Position numbers and translations under genes: made by a program. A stretch of 64,000 nt of DNA from Brevundimonas naejangsanensis. GTDB lineage: Bacteria > Pseudomonadota > Alphaproteobacteria > Caulobacterales > Caulobacteraceae. Numbering within the stretch: the first letter of the stretch is position 1; the number at the start of each line of letters is the position of its first letter. The notes beneath the pieces were generated by a model that was not told the origin of the DNA, searched no databases, and worked only from the letters and a program-made list of their open reading frames with translations. Positions 47,368 to 57,332 of the stretch are shown piece by piece. The stretch lies in the NCBI RefSeq assembly GCF_003627995.1, contig NZ_CP032707.1, forward strand, positions 297,501-361,500. Reading direction: 5' to 3'.

Positions 47368-47392
47368 TCTTGTCAGGGTCTGTTTCGGCCGA

Positions 47393-48976
47393 TCAGTTGG
47401 CCAGGCGACGCAGGAAGGACGGGATCTCCAGGTCGTCATCCTCGACCTGGCCCAGTTGCGGGTCCTGATGCTGCGGCTGGACCGATTGGGTCTGGCGCAG
47501 TTGCTGGGTCGTGCGGTTCGACGACGGCGGCGGCGCGTAGGAGGGCTGCTGCTGCTGCGGCTGCTGGCGCTTGCGGCCGAACAGGCTCCAGCCGCTGCGA
47601 CGGTGGTCGCGCTCGTCGTAGAAGGCTTCCTCGGCGGGCTCTTCGTGACGGGCGGCAGGGCGCTGGGCCGGTTGCGGCGCCGGCTGCTGGCGCTGCGGAG
47701 CGCGGTCGAAATAGAGGTCGCCCTGCTCCGAGGCGGCGGGCTGGGCGCGGACGGCGCCCTGCTCGTATTCCTCGACCCACGGATCGACGATCGGCTCCAG
47801 ATTGCGGGGCGCGTCGTGGATGACCGGCTCGGGCTTGGCCTCGATCTTGGGCTCGGGCGCGCGGGCGGCCGGGGTCTCATAGGCCGGAGCCGGCGCCGGA
47901 GCGGGCTCGCGCACCGGCTCGATACGGACTTCCGGCTGACGCGGCGCGGCGGCCGACAGACCGCCCGAGCGGCTGAAGGCCTGGCCCTGCGGCTCGATCT
48001 GCTGGATGACGCCTTCGTCCATGCCGGTGGCGACGACGGAGACGCGGATCTTGCCGTCCAGGGCCGGGTCGAAGGCGGCGCCGAAGATGATGTTGGCGTC
48101 GCCGTCCACTTCACCGGCGATGGCGTTGGCGGCCTCGTCGACTTCCAGCAGGGTCATGTCCATGCCGCCGGTGATGTTCACCAGCACGGCCTTGGCGCCC
48201 TTCAGGCTGGTCTCGTCCAGCAGGGGGTTGGCGATGGCGTTCTGGGCCGCCAGCAGGGCGCGGTCGTCGCCCGTGGCCTCGCCCGTGCCCATCATGGCCT
48301 TGCCCATCTCGCTCATCACGGCGCGGACGTCGGCGAAGTCGAGGTTGATCAGGCCCGGCAGGATCATCAGGTCGGTGATCGAGCGCACGCCCGAGTGCAG
48401 GACCTGGTCGGCCATACCGAAGGCGTCGGAGAAGGTGGTGCGCTCGTTGGCGACCCGGAACAGGTTCTGGTTCGGAATGACGATCAGGGTGTCGACGTAG
48501 CGCTGCAGCTCGGCCACGCCGGCGTCGGCCAGGCGCATCCGGTGACGGCCTTCGAAGGTGAAGGGCTTGGTCACCACGCCGACGGTCAGGATGCCGCGGT
48601 CGCGTGCGCATTTGGCGATGACCGGCGCCGCGCCGGTGCCGGTGCCGCCGCCCATGCCGCAGGTGATGAAGACCATGTGCGCGCCTTCCAGGTGCGCGTG
48701 GATCTCGTCGGCGCTCTCCTCGGCGGCGTTCATGCCGACCTCGGGGTGGGCGCCCGCGCCCAGGCCCTGGGTGATGGTCTCGCCCAGTTGGATGCGACGG
48801 TCGGTCTTGGCGAAGCTCAGGTGCTGGGCGTCAGTGTTGGCGACCACGAACTCCACGCCTTCGAGGCCCGAGTCGATCATGTTGTTGACGGCGTTGCCGC
48901 CCGCTCCACCGACGCCGAAGACGACGATGCGAGGCTTCAGTTCCGTGGCTTCCGGCTTCACCAGCGAGAGAGACAT
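47393..48976 (-). CDS. ftsZ: cell division protein FtsZ
   Basis: 527 aa; tubulin-like GTPase that forms the Z-ring. The GTP-binding GGGTGTGA is at residues 109-116; NLDFADVR and the T7-region sequence are intact. A long Pro/Gln/Glu-rich linker (about 330-505) is typical of Caulobacterales FtsZ, and the C-terminal peptide [15 protein letters not shown], which binds FtsA and others, is present. Upstream of it lie GANTC and CtrA-like sites; downstream, a terminator. Unlike the usual arrangement it is not adjacent to ftsA. Confidence 0.97.
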   Translation of the reverse strand: MSLSLVKPEATELKPRIVVFGVGGAGGNAVNNMIDSGLEGVEFVVANTDAQHLSFAKTDRRIQLGETITQGLGAGAHPEVGMNAAEESADEIHAHLEGAHMVFITCGMGGGTGTGAAPVIAKCARDRGILTVGVVTKPFTFEGRHRMRLADAGVAELQRYVDTLIVIPNQNLFRVANERTTFSDAFGMADQVLHSGVRSITDLMILPGLINLDFADVRAVMSEMGKAMMGTGEATGDDRALLAAQNAIANPLLDETSLKGAKAVLVNITGGMDMTLLEVDEAANAIAGEVDGDANIIFGAAFDPALDGKIRVSVVATGMDEGVIQQIEPQGQAFSRSGGLSAAAPRQPEVRIEPVREPAPAPAPAYETPAARAPEPKIEAKPEPVIHDAPRNLEPIVDPWVEEYEQGAVRAQPAASEQGDLYFDRAPQRQQPAPQPAQRPAARHEEPAEEAFYDERDHRRSGWSLFGRKRQQPQQQQPSYAPPPSSNRTTQQLRQTQSVQPQHQDPQLGQVEDDDLEIPSFLRRLAN

Positions 48977-49031
48977 TGTGTAATTCCGACCTTAGGACCC
49001 TGCCCTTCGTCCCCGATGCGAACTCCCCGCC

Positions 49032-49106
49032 GAATCGCATTGGTTATGAGCGCGTTAAGGAAAACCCTTTCGGCGTTAACGAAGGGTTACCCTCATAGCG
49101 TGAGTC
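49032..49106 (-). promoter_or_regulatory. ftsZ: ftsZ promoter region with GANTC and CtrA-like sites
   Basis: Two CcrM sites, GAATC (49032-49036) and GAGTC (49102-49106), flank a CtrA-like site read on the minus strand as GTAA-N7-TTAAC (49075-49090), one mismatch from TTAA-N7-TTAA. A further TTAA is at 49055-49058. All are within about 130 bases of the ftsZ start. In Caulobacter, CtrA represses ftsZ and GANTC methylation activates it. The exact transcription start is not determined here. Confidence 0.55.
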
Positions 49107-49178
49107 GGAGCCGACGGGACCCCGCCGAGCCAGCTTGGCCGCGAATATTCCTGAATTTTCTTCATCCGCACGGCCGAA

Positions 49179-49208
49179 AGAAAAAAGGGCGGCTCCGAGG
49201 AACCGCCC
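49179..49208 (-). terminator. intrinsic terminator of the TonB-dependent receptor gene
   Basis: On the minus strand GGGCGGTTCC pairs with GGAGCCGCCC with one mismatch, followed by TTTTTTCTTT. It begins about 27 bases after the receptor stop and insulates the receptor transcript from ftsZ. Confidence 0.85.
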
Positions 49209-49234
49209 TTCGTCTTCATGCTCTCAGGCCGGAC

Positions 49235-52200
49235 TTACCAGGGACGGTAGTTCACGCCGATGTAGAAGCGACGACCGTAGGGGTCGAAGTTCGAGTAGAG
49301 CGCATCGCCGAGCCACGGGTTTTGCGCCTTGTTGAAGACGTTGGTCACGCCAGCGCGCACGGTCACTTCGTCGTTCACCGAATAGCGAACGGAGAAGTCG
49401 TTACGGGCGAAGTTGCCGGTATCCAAGGCGCTGGCCGGACGCGAGTCCGTGTTGCCGCCCGAGATGAAGTCACGCTGGAAGATGATGTTCTGAGACGTCT
49501 GCCAGTCCGTTGTCCAGGTCATCGACAGGTCAGCGTTCGGCTGCCAGGTAATGCGGTTCGTCAGACGAACGCGCGGATAGTACAGCGCCGAGGCCGACTC
49601 CACGAAGAAATCGGGCGAGGTGAAGCTGTTGTAGTTCTTCTGCTCGATGAGCCACGAACCACCCAGATCCCAGGTGATGGAGCCCAAGTCGTGGCCGATC
49701 AGGTCCGCCGTTTCGAAGCCATAGCGGCCCTTGAAGTCCAGACCGCGGACTTCGCGACGGGCGTAGTTCAGCGGGACCTGAATGAAGCCGCCGACCGGAT
49801 CGCCGCTCGGGCGACCGACCTTGAAGCTGTCAACAGCGTCCGCCGCGCCCGTTTCACGGAAGATGCGGCTGCAGGCGAAGACGTCGAGCGCCGGGCCGTC
49901 CACGCACTGGTTGGCGAGGATCTGCGCCGAGACCGACTGGATCACGCTCTCGATCTTGATCTCATAGTAGTCGAGAACCATCGAGAAGTTCGGGACAAAG
50001 CGCGGCTGGAAAACCGTCGAGAAGGTGAAGGATTCCGAGGTTTCCGGCTTCAGTTCCGGGTTGCCGCCGTTCACGCCGGCGATACCCGAGGAATAGGTCG
50101 GCAGATAGGCGTTGGCCGCCGTCACATCGGTCCAGTTGAAGCTCAGCCCCTTAGCCGCCGCAAGCGCCTCACAGTTGGCGATGCGGTTGGCGCGTTCGTC
50201 ACCCTTGCGCGCCGCCGACGTGATCTGGCGGGTGTCGCAGGGGTCAACGAAGCCGTTGGCGAAGGTCTGGGTGAGCGGCGCGTTGGTCTCAGCCAGGTTC
50301 GGCGAACGGAACGAGGTGTTGAAGCTGGTCTTGAAGGTGATGTCCTGAACCGGACGATAGACCAGGTTCACGCCATAGACGTCGCCCGAACCCGCCTGAG
50401 AGTAGTCGAAGTAGCGGTACGAGGCGCTGAGTTCGGCATACTCGCCAAGGAAGCTGTCACGCAGCAGCGGAACAGAGATTTCGGCAAAGGCTTCATTGCT
50501 GTCGTACGAGGACGGCAAGAAGTCGCCGCCCGTGTTCAGTTGCAGGTAACGACCGGCGGTCGAGTTGGTGCGACCGAGGCCCTGGGCCTCTTCCTTGCGC
50601 CATTCGACGCCGACAGCGTAGCCCAGCGGGCCGGCGCCCCAGAAGTCCCAAAGTTGGCCCGACTGCGAGGCGATGAAGTTCTGCTGGCGGTTACGCTCAT
50701 CCAGGAAGATCGACGCCGTGATGAAGTCGATGGCTTCAGCCGATTGATTGCCAGCGCCGAAGACGTTCAACGGAGCGCACTGGGCGACTTCCGGGTCGGT
50801 CTTGGACAGAAACTCGCGCTTGTCATCCAGATTGCCGCTCCAGTTATCCACCGGACGACCTTGGGCGGCCAGCAACTGAGCCCGACAGACGATCTGGCCC
50901 GGCTTTCCGCTGACGAGACCGGCGGTATCCACCACGGCGTCTAGCGCGAGCGCCGTCCGCAGAATGTCCATGCCGGTTTCTTTATTATAGTTGTCCAGCT
51001 GCCCGAAGGTATAGGACAAGTCCCATCCGAAGTTGCGGATGAAGCCCACCTGATCATAGTTGCCCTTCAGGGCCGCGACGTAGCGCTGGACCTGACGCGA
51101 ATTTTCCTGGCTGCGATTAATGCCGAAGGCTTGGTGACGCGCATAGTTGCGAGTGACGGTGCTCGTGACGGCGCCCGGGGTCGTGGGCGTCGGCGAGCCG
51201 TACGTGTCGACCTGGTTGTTTTGCAGCGCGGCACGGATCACGGCCGGCAGGAAGGCGTTGTCGTCGATACGAGTGGTGAAGGCCGACGACCCAAGCAGCG
51301 GCTGAACGGCGTCATTCGCCCAGGTGTCCGAAATATAGACGTCGAAGAAGCTGGGCTGGGTGACAATGAAGCTTTGCTCATCGACATACTTGGCTTCGAC
51401 GTAAGCGGTGACGTTGTCGGTCACCTTGAAGTTGGCGCCCACTTGGAAACGCGAGGATTCCGATTCCGGAGTCCGCGAGAAGCCGCCGAAGGTGGTGTTA
51501 GCGTTATCGCCGTCGCCACCGATGTTATACGGACGGTTGGTGCCGACAGCGCCGATGCGCGTGCCCAGGTTCACCAGCCGAGCCTGACCGTTTTCATACC
51601 AGTAGGTCTTGGCCGGATCGATGGCGTAGCAGGCGGCGACCGTGTAGCTGGTGCAGTTCGCGAGCGGGATCAGGGGGTTGGTGGTAGGCGAAGGCCGCTG
51701 GCTGTTCGCGATGTTGGTGACGCCCCAACGCGGACGGCCGACGTAACGCACGTCATAGAACAAGGCGTTGTCATAGATGCCGTCAGTGGCCGGGCCGATC
51801 AGCGCATTCGTCGGATCGGCGTCCACAGCCACGACAGTGCGGCCATCACGCAGCCAAGCGATGTCTTCACCCTGGACCTCGTCGACCTTCTCGTACTCGG
51901 CGAAGGCGTAGAGATTCAGACGATCATCGAAGAAGTTCTTACCGATCAACCCCGAGATACGGCGCGTCATCGGAGCGTCGGTGTCGTCGCCCGCGATCTG
52001 ACCAGCGTTGGCGTCGATTTCTAGGCCGTCGAAGTCCTTGCGCAGGTTGTAGTTCAGAACGCCCGAAACGGCGTCAGCGCCGTAAACCGACGAGGCGCCC
52101 CCGGTGATGATTTCGATGTTCTGGATCAGCAGGCGCGGGATGGTGTCGACGTCGACCAGCAGACGGCCGACCTGGGCGCCGACCTGACGGCGACCATCGA

Positions 52201-52579
52201 TCAACGTCAGAACGCGGTCGGTGCCGAGGCTGCGCAGGTTGGCAGCCGAAACGCCGGCGATGTTTAGCGAACCCGTGGTGTCCGAAGGAACCAGCGAGTT
52301 CGACAGGGCAGGAATGGTCGCCAGGTAGTCGATGACGCTGGTCAGACCAGTTTCCATCAGCTGTTCCTGACTCACTTGGATCAGCGGCGTCGGGGCGTTC
52401 ACCGGGTCGCGGCGAATACGCGAACCCGTGACGACGATCTCGCCCACTTCAGTGGTTTGACCATCGACAGGAACCGGCGCGACCGGGGTGGCGCGTTCTT
52501 GAGCGAAGGCCGGAGCCGAAACGGCGATAACGCCGGCCAGGACGGTCGTCCCAAAGAGATATTTGCGCTTCAGATGCAT
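49235..52579 (-). CDS. TonB-dependent outer-membrane receptor (1114 aa)
   Basis: A large receptor with a signal peptide ending near APAFAQE, an N-terminal plug beginning GEIVVTGSRIRRDP and including VLTLIDGRRQVGA and IEIITGGASSVYGADAVSGVLN, and a long barrel ending in Phe/Trp-rich RRFYIGVNYRPW. Such receptors import large substrates such as oligosaccharides or siderophores; the ligand is unknown. ATG at 52579 is the start. Base composition is visibly less GC-rich than that of the flanking division genes. It lies between ftsA and ftsZ on the same strand, with its own terminator. Confidence 0.92.
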   Translation of the reverse strand: MHLKRKYLFGTTVLAGVIAVSAPAFAQERATPVAPVPVDGQTTEVGEIVVTGSRIRRDPVNAPTPLIQVSQEQLMETGLTSVIDYLATIPALSNSLVPSDTTGSLNIAGVSAANLRSLGTDRVLTLIDGRRQVGAQVGRLLVDVDTIPRLLIQNIEIITGGASSVYGADAVSGVLNYNLRKDFDGLEIDANAGQIAGDDTDAPMTRRISGLIGKNFFDDRLNLYAFAEYEKVDEVQGEDIAWLRDGRTVVAVDADPTNALIGPATDGIYDNALFYDVRYVGRPRWGVTNIANSQRPSPTTNPLIPLANCTSYTVAACYAIDPAKTYWYENGQARLVNLGTRIGAVGTNRPYNIGGDGDNANTTFGGFSRTPESESSRFQVGANFKVTDNVTAYVEAKYVDEQSFIVTQPSFFDVYISDTWANDAVQPLLGSSAFTTRIDDNAFLPAVIRAALQNNQVDTYGSPTPTTPGAVTSTVTRNYARHQAFGINRSQENSRQVQRYVAALKGNYDQVGFIRNFGWDLSYTFGQLDNYNKETGMDILRTALALDAVVDTAGLVSGKPGQIVCRAQLLAAQGRPVDNWSGNLDDKREFLSKTDPEVAQCAPLNVFGAGNQSAEAIDFITASIFLDERNRQQNFIASQSGQLWDFWGAGPLGYAVGVEWRKEEAQGLGRTNSTAGRYLQLNTGGDFLPSSYDSNEAFAEISVPLLRDSFLGEYAELSASYRYFDYSQAGSGDVYGVNLVYRPVQDITFKTSFNTSFRSPNLAETNAPLTQTFANGFVDPCDTRQITSAARKGDERANRIANCEALAAAKGLSFNWTDVTAANAYLPTYSSGIAGVNGGNPELKPETSESFTFSTVFQPRFVPNFSMVLDYYEIKIESVIQSVSAQILANQCVDGPALDVFACSRIFRETGAADAVDSFKVGRPSGDPVGGFIQVPLNYARREVRGLDFKGRYGFETADLIGHDLGSITWDLGGSWLIEQKNYNSFTSPDFFVESASALYYPRVRLTNRITWQPNADLSMTWTTDWQTSQNIIFQRDFISGGNTDSRPASALDTGNFARNDFSVRYSVNDEVTVRAGVTNVFNKAQNPWLGDALYSNFDPYGRRFYIGVNYRPW

Positions 52580-52995
52580 TTGGTTTGCCCCAACCTTCGT
52601 TGAACTCGAAGAGCGCCCCCGTTGAATCAAGAGAGCCCCGTCAGGGTCCGTCTAACCAATAACCGCGCGCAAGCAAGCATTGTGTCGTGATTTTGGCCAC
52701 GAAACGTCAGTCGTGTAACAATCAGGCCACAACCCCACCAAACTTGAGGTCACAAGAAGGCAGAAGGAGTTTGCGGTTGAAATTCTCACCGCCAGACCCG
52801 CCCTGCGCGCATGAAGTCACCATTTTCAATGGCAAGACGCCATACCCGCGGCGCCTCAATCAAGGCGACATTGCGCTGCAATCCGCCCAAGTCACGGGAA
52901 GGTCGGCTGCAGGGCGCGCGCCTGCGCATCCGCCATCTGAATCGGCCCAGATGGGCAAGGATTTTTAGAATTGGGTCCGGGCGCGCCTGGAGCGC
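52580..52995. other. 416-base gap between ftsA and the TonB receptor gene
   Basis: No gene that I can support. The composition is less GC-rich than that of ftsA, like the receptor gene. It should contain the receptor promoter (minus strand), but I could not find a convincing -35/-10 pair, and it holds the end of the ftsA transcript. Short open frames here lack ribosome-binding sites and recognisable sequence. Confidence 0.6.
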
Positions 52996-54321
52996 CTACA
53001 GATTATCCCGCAGCCAGCCCGCCGCGCGGGCCACCATGCCGCCGCGGTGCACCTTGGGCGCGTCGGCGGCGGTGATCTGGCGTGACATCAGCTTGCGGGC
53101 GGAGACCGCCTCGCGCGGGCCGTAGGCGGCGCGCAGCAGGACGCCGGCGGCCGAGCAGAAGGCCGGGCCGGCGGCGGCGTCGGCCAGGTGGGGCGCGCGT
53201 TGCGGGCGGCCCAGGCGCACCGGGCGGTCAAAGACGCGCACGGCCAGTTCCCGGACGCCGTTCAGTTGGCTGGCGCCGCCGGTCAGGACGAGGCCAGCGC
53301 CGGGCTCCAGGCCCATGCCGGCGTGCTTCAGGCGGTCGCGCAGCAGTTCGAGCGTCTCTTCCACGCGCGGGGCGATGACGGTCTTCAGCATGGCGCGCGG
53401 GACGACGACAGGGCCGGCCGAGGCGTCCTCGCCGCGCGGCGGGGCCTCCAGCATTTCGCGGTCTTCGTTGGCGCTGGCCATGGCCGAGCCGTGCAGGGTC
53501 TTCAGACGCTCGGCGCCGACGCGCGAGGTCGACAGGCCGCGCGCGATGTCGGCGGTCACATGGTCGCCGCCGACGTTCAGGCTTTCGATGTGCAGCAGGG
53601 AGCGTCCGCCCCAGACGGCCGCCGAGGTCGAGCCGCCGCCCATGTCGATGCACAGGGCGCCCAGTTCCATCTCATCCTCCTCCAGCGCGGCGAGGGAGGA
53701 GACGACCGGCGCGGCGGCCACGCCCTGAAGATCCAGGTGGGCCAGTTCGAGGCAGTGGCTGAGGGCGTTGAACGATCCCTCCGACATGGAGACGACCAGC
53801 AGGTCCAGCCCCAGCGAGCCGCCGCGCATCGCACGCGGATCGTGCACGCCGCGCGCCCCATCCACCGACCAGGCGATGGGCAGGACGTGGATCGGACGCC
53901 GGTTCGGCAGGCGGATCTGGGCCAGGGCCATGCCGATGGCGCGCGCCAGATCGGCGTCGCTGATCGGGTGCGAGCCCAGCGAAACGCGCGCCTGCACCCG
54001 GTGGCTGGCCATCTGGCCGATGGCCGTGGTGACGACGACGCCGGAGACGGGCGCGCCCGCCGCGCGCTCGGCGCGTTCGACGGCGTGGCCGATGGCCTGG
54101 GCCGTCTCGTCCATGTTGACGATGGCCCCGCCCTTGACGCCGCGCGACTGGACATGGCCGGCGCCGGCGACGCGAATGGTGCGGTCGGCGTGGCGCACGC
54201 CGTCCGGCTTCATGATGAAGCAGGCGACCTTGGACTGGCCGAGATCGAGCGCGGCCACGACCGGCGCGCGCGGCGCGCCCCTGCCCTGTTCCGGCTTCAT
54301 GTCTCGGCTGCGTCCAACCAT
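52996..54321 (-). CDS. ftsA: cell division protein FtsA
   Basis: 441 aa; actin-like protein that links FtsZ to the membrane. Motifs: VVAALDLGQSKVACFI (phosphate 1), CIDMGGGSTSAAVW (phosphate 2), GLVLTGGASQLNGV (adenosine), and the C-terminal amphipathic helix GGMVARAAGWLRDNL for membrane binding. Preceded by ftsQ with a 29-base gap. It is followed not by ftsZ but by a receptor gene. Confidence 0.95.
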   Translation of the reverse strand: MVGRSRDMKPEQGRGAPRAPVVAALDLGQSKVACFIMKPDGVRHADRTIRVAGAGHVQSRGVKGGAIVNMDETAQAIGHAVERAERAAGAPVSGVVVTTAIGQMASHRVQARVSLGSHPISDADLARAIGMALAQIRLPNRRPIHVLPIAWSVDGARGVHDPRAMRGGSLGLDLLVVSMSEGSFNALSHCLELAHLDLQGVAAAPVVSSLAALEEDEMELGALCIDMGGGSTSAAVWGGRSLLHIESLNVGGDHVTADIARGLSTSRVGAERLKTLHGSAMASANEDREMLEAPPRGEDASAGPVVVPRAMLKTVIAPRVEETLELLRDRLKHAGMGLEPGAGLVLTGGASQLNGVRELAVRVFDRPVRLGRPQRAPHLADAAAGPAFCSAAGVLLRAAYGPREAVSARKLMSRQITAADAPKVHRGGMVARAAGWLRDNL

Positions 54322-54350
54322 GGGGTCGTGTCCTTGGAGGTCAGAGGGTG

Positions 54351-55190
54351 TCAGGCAGCGCCTTCGGAAGGGCGGACGGCCACTTCTTCCGGCGTGCGAA
54401 GGTCGATGCGGGCGAAGCCCAGGTCCAGCAGGCGTTCGCGCTGGTCCAGGGCGTCGAGGCGGATGAGGGCGGATTCCTGATCCACGGCGGGCAGCTGGAT
54501 CAGGGCGCCGTCCTTGAGGCGCAGATCCCAGCGGCGCTCGTCCACGCGGACCAGGGCGTCGACCTTGGCCATCAGGCGCGGGCGCTGGGCCAGCAGGGGC
54601 AGGACGTCAGACGCGGCCTGATCGGCGCCCTTGCCCACCACCAGCGGCAGGCGCGGATAGCGGCCCGCGTCGGCGCCCGGAATGACGATGCCTTGCGCGT
54701 CGATGACATGGGCCTTGCCGCCGACCTGCCAGACGGCGAGGCGGTCGTGTTCCTTGACGTCCACGATCAGGGTGTCGGGCAGCAGGCGCACCACGCGCGC
54801 CTCCTTGACCCAGCCGACGGTCTGCACCCGGTCGCGCACGGCGCCCAGATCCAGGCTGACGATGGGCTGGTCGGCGTGAACGCCGACGGCGGCGCGCACG
54901 GCGGCGGCGGCCTCGGGCGAGGCGCCGGTGACGTGGACCTGACGCACCTTCAGGCCCATGCCGGTCGTCACCGCGTCAAAGCGTTGAACGGCGGCGTTGG
55001 AGATGCGCTCGGCCCGCGCCCCGGTGGCCAGGACGGCGGCCAGAATGCCGACGCCCACGACCAGGGTGGCCGCCACGACGCGCGGCGACATGTCCAGGCG
55101 GCCGATCGCGGCCGCGCGGCCGGACGACGCGCCGCGCGCCCCGCCCTTGCCCGCAGACTGTCGCCGACCGCCGCGCACTACCGCGGGCAT
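54351..55190 (-). CDS. ftsQ: cell division protein FtsQ
   Basis: 279 aa; bitopic membrane protein of the divisome. A basic N-terminus, one transmembrane helix (VVAATLVVGVGILAAVLATG), a POTRA-like domain (VRQVHVTGASPEA) and the FtsQ beta domain (KEHDRLAVWQVGGKAHVIDAQGIVI). The ATG at 55190 has a perfect GGAGG seven bases upstream, although it overlaps the ddl stop by 13 bases; a GTG at 55211 is less likely. Confidence 0.93.
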   Translation of the reverse strand: MPAVVRGGRRQSAGKGGARGASSGRAAAIGRLDMSPRVVAATLVVGVGILAAVLATGARAERISNAAVQRFDAVTTGMGLKVRQVHVTGASPEAAAAVRAAVGVHADQPIVSLDLGAVRDRVQTVGWVKEARVVRLLPDTLIVDVKEHDRLAVWQVGGKAHVIDAQGIVIPGADAGRYPRLPLVVGKGADQAASDVLPLLAQRPRLMAKVDALVRVDERRWDLRLKDGALIQLPAVDQESALIRLDALDQRERLLDLGFARIDLRTPEEVAVRPSEGAA

Positions 55191-56116
55191 GAGGCGTCCT
55201 CCACCATCCACCGAACCAGTTCGCGATAATCCATCCCGACGAAGGCCGCCTGCTCAGGGCTGAGCGAAGTCGGGGTCATGCCGGGCTGGGTGTTGACCTC
55301 CAACAGAACGAGAACGTCGTTAACATCGTCATAACGGAAGTCGGCCCGGGAAACCCCTCGGCAACCCATGGCCGTGTGGGCCAGCTCGGCCTGGCGCAGG
55401 GCCTTCTCGAACACATGCGGCGGCAGGTCGGCGGGCAGGACGTGCTTGGAGCCGCCCTCGGCGTATTTGGCCTCGTAGTCGTAGAAGCCCTTGGTCGGGG
55501 TGATGTCGGTGATGGTCAGGGCGCGCGGACCGGTCGCCTCACCGATCACGCTGACCGCCAGTTCCTTGCCGGGAATGAAGGGCTCGACCATGACCTGGTC
55601 GCCGTAGGCCCAGTCGTCGGCGCCGACCTCGACCACCGGACGGTTGGCGCCCTCGCGCACCAGGAAGACGCCGACCGAGGAGCCCTCGGCGTTCGGCTTG
55701 ACGACATAGGGCGGGTCGATGACGTGGCGGCTGGCGACCTCATGGCGGTCAAACAGGCCGCCGCCGGGAACGATGACGCCCGCGGCGTGCAGGACGGCCT
55801 TGGACTTGTCCTTGTCCATGGCCAGGGCCGAAGCCAGGACGCCGGAGTGGGTGTAGGGAATTTTCAGCGTCTCGAGGATGCCCTGGACGCAGCCGTCCTC
55901 GCCCCATTTGCCGTGCAGGGCGTTGAAGACGACGTCGGGCTTCAGCGCCGTCAGCACCTGAGCCAGGTCCCTGCCGGCGTCGACGCGCGTGACCTTGGCG
56001 ACCTGCCCTTCCAGGGCGTCGGCGCAGCCGCGGCCCGAGGACAGCGAGACCTCGCGTTCCGACGACAGGCCGCCCATCAGGACAGCGACGTGAAGGGTGT
56101 TCAGGGGCGCACGCAT
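55178..56116 (-). CDS. ddl: D-alanine--D-alanine ligase
   Basis: A 312-aa ATP-grasp ligase making the D-Ala-D-Ala dipeptide of peptidoglycan. HVAVLMGGLSSEREVSL, ALHGKWGEDG, VVKPNAEGSSVGVF and VLLEVNTQPGMTPTSL are the Ddl signatures. It is placed between murB and ftsQ as in Caulobacter, and overlaps ftsQ by 13 bases. A family B repeat lies between it and murB. Confidence 0.95.
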   Translation of the reverse strand: MRAPLNTLHVAVLMGGLSSEREVSLSSGRGCADALEGQVAKVTRVDAGRDLAQVLTALKPDVVFNALHGKWGEDGCVQGILETLKIPYTHSGVLASALAMDKDKSKAVLHAAGVIVPGGGLFDRHEVASRHVIDPPYVVKPNAEGSSVGVFLVREGANRPVVEVGADDWAYGDQVMVEPFIPGKELAVSVIGEATGPRALTITDITPTKGFYDYEAKYAEGGSKHVLPADLPPHVFEKALRQAELAHTAMGCRGVSRADFRYDDVNDVLVLLEVNTQPGMTPTSLSPEQAAFVGMDYRELVRWMVEDASCPR

Positions 56117-56212
56117 GGCAACATCCGAAGACTAGCCCGCCCCTATGCCCTGAATACGGTTAACCGGTTGGAAACGATACGGGGTCGTGCAGCGAAATTC
56201 GCAGGTTTTCCA

Positions 56213-56415
56213 CCCTCTCCCGATGGGAGAGGGCTTGAGCCTCCAAGAGCGCAGCGATTGGCGAAGGCGAAAGGGTGAGGGTTCGCGATCGAAGTCGGCC
56301 AAAGGCCGTCGCGCAACGGCTTACGCCGACTGACGGGACAAGCCCCTCACCCTTTCGCGCAAGAACGATCGCCTTCGGCTCTCGTGCGCTCAAACCCTCT
56401 CCCGCCGGGAGAGGG
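56213..56415. repeat. palindromic intergenic repeat, family B copy 2
   Basis: CCCTCTCCCGATGGGAGAGGG at the left and CCCTCTCCCGCCGGGAGAGGG at the right enclose GAAAGGGTGAGGGTTCGCG and CCCTCACCCTTTCGCG arms, and variable inner sequence. It ends exactly at the murB stop (56416). It interrupts the murB-ddl operon and may act as a processing or attenuation site. Confidence 0.87.
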
Positions 56416-57323
56416 TTACTTCCGCCCGATCCGCTTGATTTCCCAGTTCAGCTGCACGCCCGTCTTGGCCAGCACGTCGGCGCGGACGGCCTCGCCCAGG
56501 CCTTCGATGTCCGCCGCCGTCGCCTCGCCGGGGTTGATCATGAAGTTGGAGTGCAATTCACTGAACATCGCCCCCCGCCGGTGACGGCGTGCAACTTGCC
56601 GCGCCAGCCCGCCTCATCGACCAGCTTCCATGAGGAATGGCCGTCCGGGTTCTTGAAGGTCGAGCCGCCGGTCTTCTCGCGGATCGGCTGGGTCTTCTCG
56701 CGACGCTCGGTGATCTCGCTGATGCGGGCGGCGACGGCCTCGGGCGCGTCAGGCGTGCCGCGATAGGTCGCCTCGATCCAGATGATGTCGGCCGGGGCGT
56801 TCGAGTGGCGATAGGTATAGCCGAAGTCGGCCAGGGCCAGTTCGACCCGCTCGCCCTTGCGGTTCAGGCCCCAGGCCGAGACCAGAACGTCCTTGGTCTC
56901 CGCGCCGTAGCAGCCCGCGTTCATGGTCAGGGCGCCGCCGATCGAGCCCGGAATCCCGGCGTAGAACTCCAGCCCGGCGATGCCCGCCTTGGCCGAGGCG
57001 CGCGCCACCATGCTGTCCAGCGCGCCCGCGCCCGCCGTGACCGTGACGCCGTCGGTCGTCACCTGGCCCCAGGCGCGACCCGCCAGCCGGATCACCACGC
57101 CCTCGACCCCGCCGTCGCGCACGATCAGGTTGGAGCCGACGCCGATCACCGTCACCGGCACGGATTCCGGGAGGGCCTTCAGGAAGTCGGCCAGATCATC
57201 GGCGTCCGCCGGAATGAACAGCGCCTCCGCCGCCCCGCCCACGCGGAACCAGGTGTAGGGCCCCAGCGGCTCGTTCAGCAGCAGCTTGCCGCGCACGGCG
57301 GGGAGGTTGTCAGTCCAGGCCAT
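56416..57323 (-). CDS. murB: UDP-N-acetylenolpyruvoylglucosamine reductase, frame broken near the 3' end
   Basis: MurB reduces enolpyruvyl-UDP-GlcNAc with NADPH and FAD. Present: [57 protein letters not shown] and [30 protein letters not shown]. The frame from 57323 then meets a run of six G (56571-56576) and stops at 56538 with unrelated residues. In the frame one base away, [20 protein letters not shown] through [11 protein letters not shown] continues to a stop at 56416, the expected MurB C-terminus. One added or two removed bases in the G-run restore it. MurB is essential, so sequencing error is the simplest reading. Confidence 0.85.
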
Positions 57324-57332
57324 CCAGTAATC

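Noticed and set aside
47318..50944. 1208-residue plus-strand open frame opposite ftsZ and the TonB receptor
   Set aside because: Crosses two terminators and an intergenic region; His/Gln/Val-rich antisense artefact.
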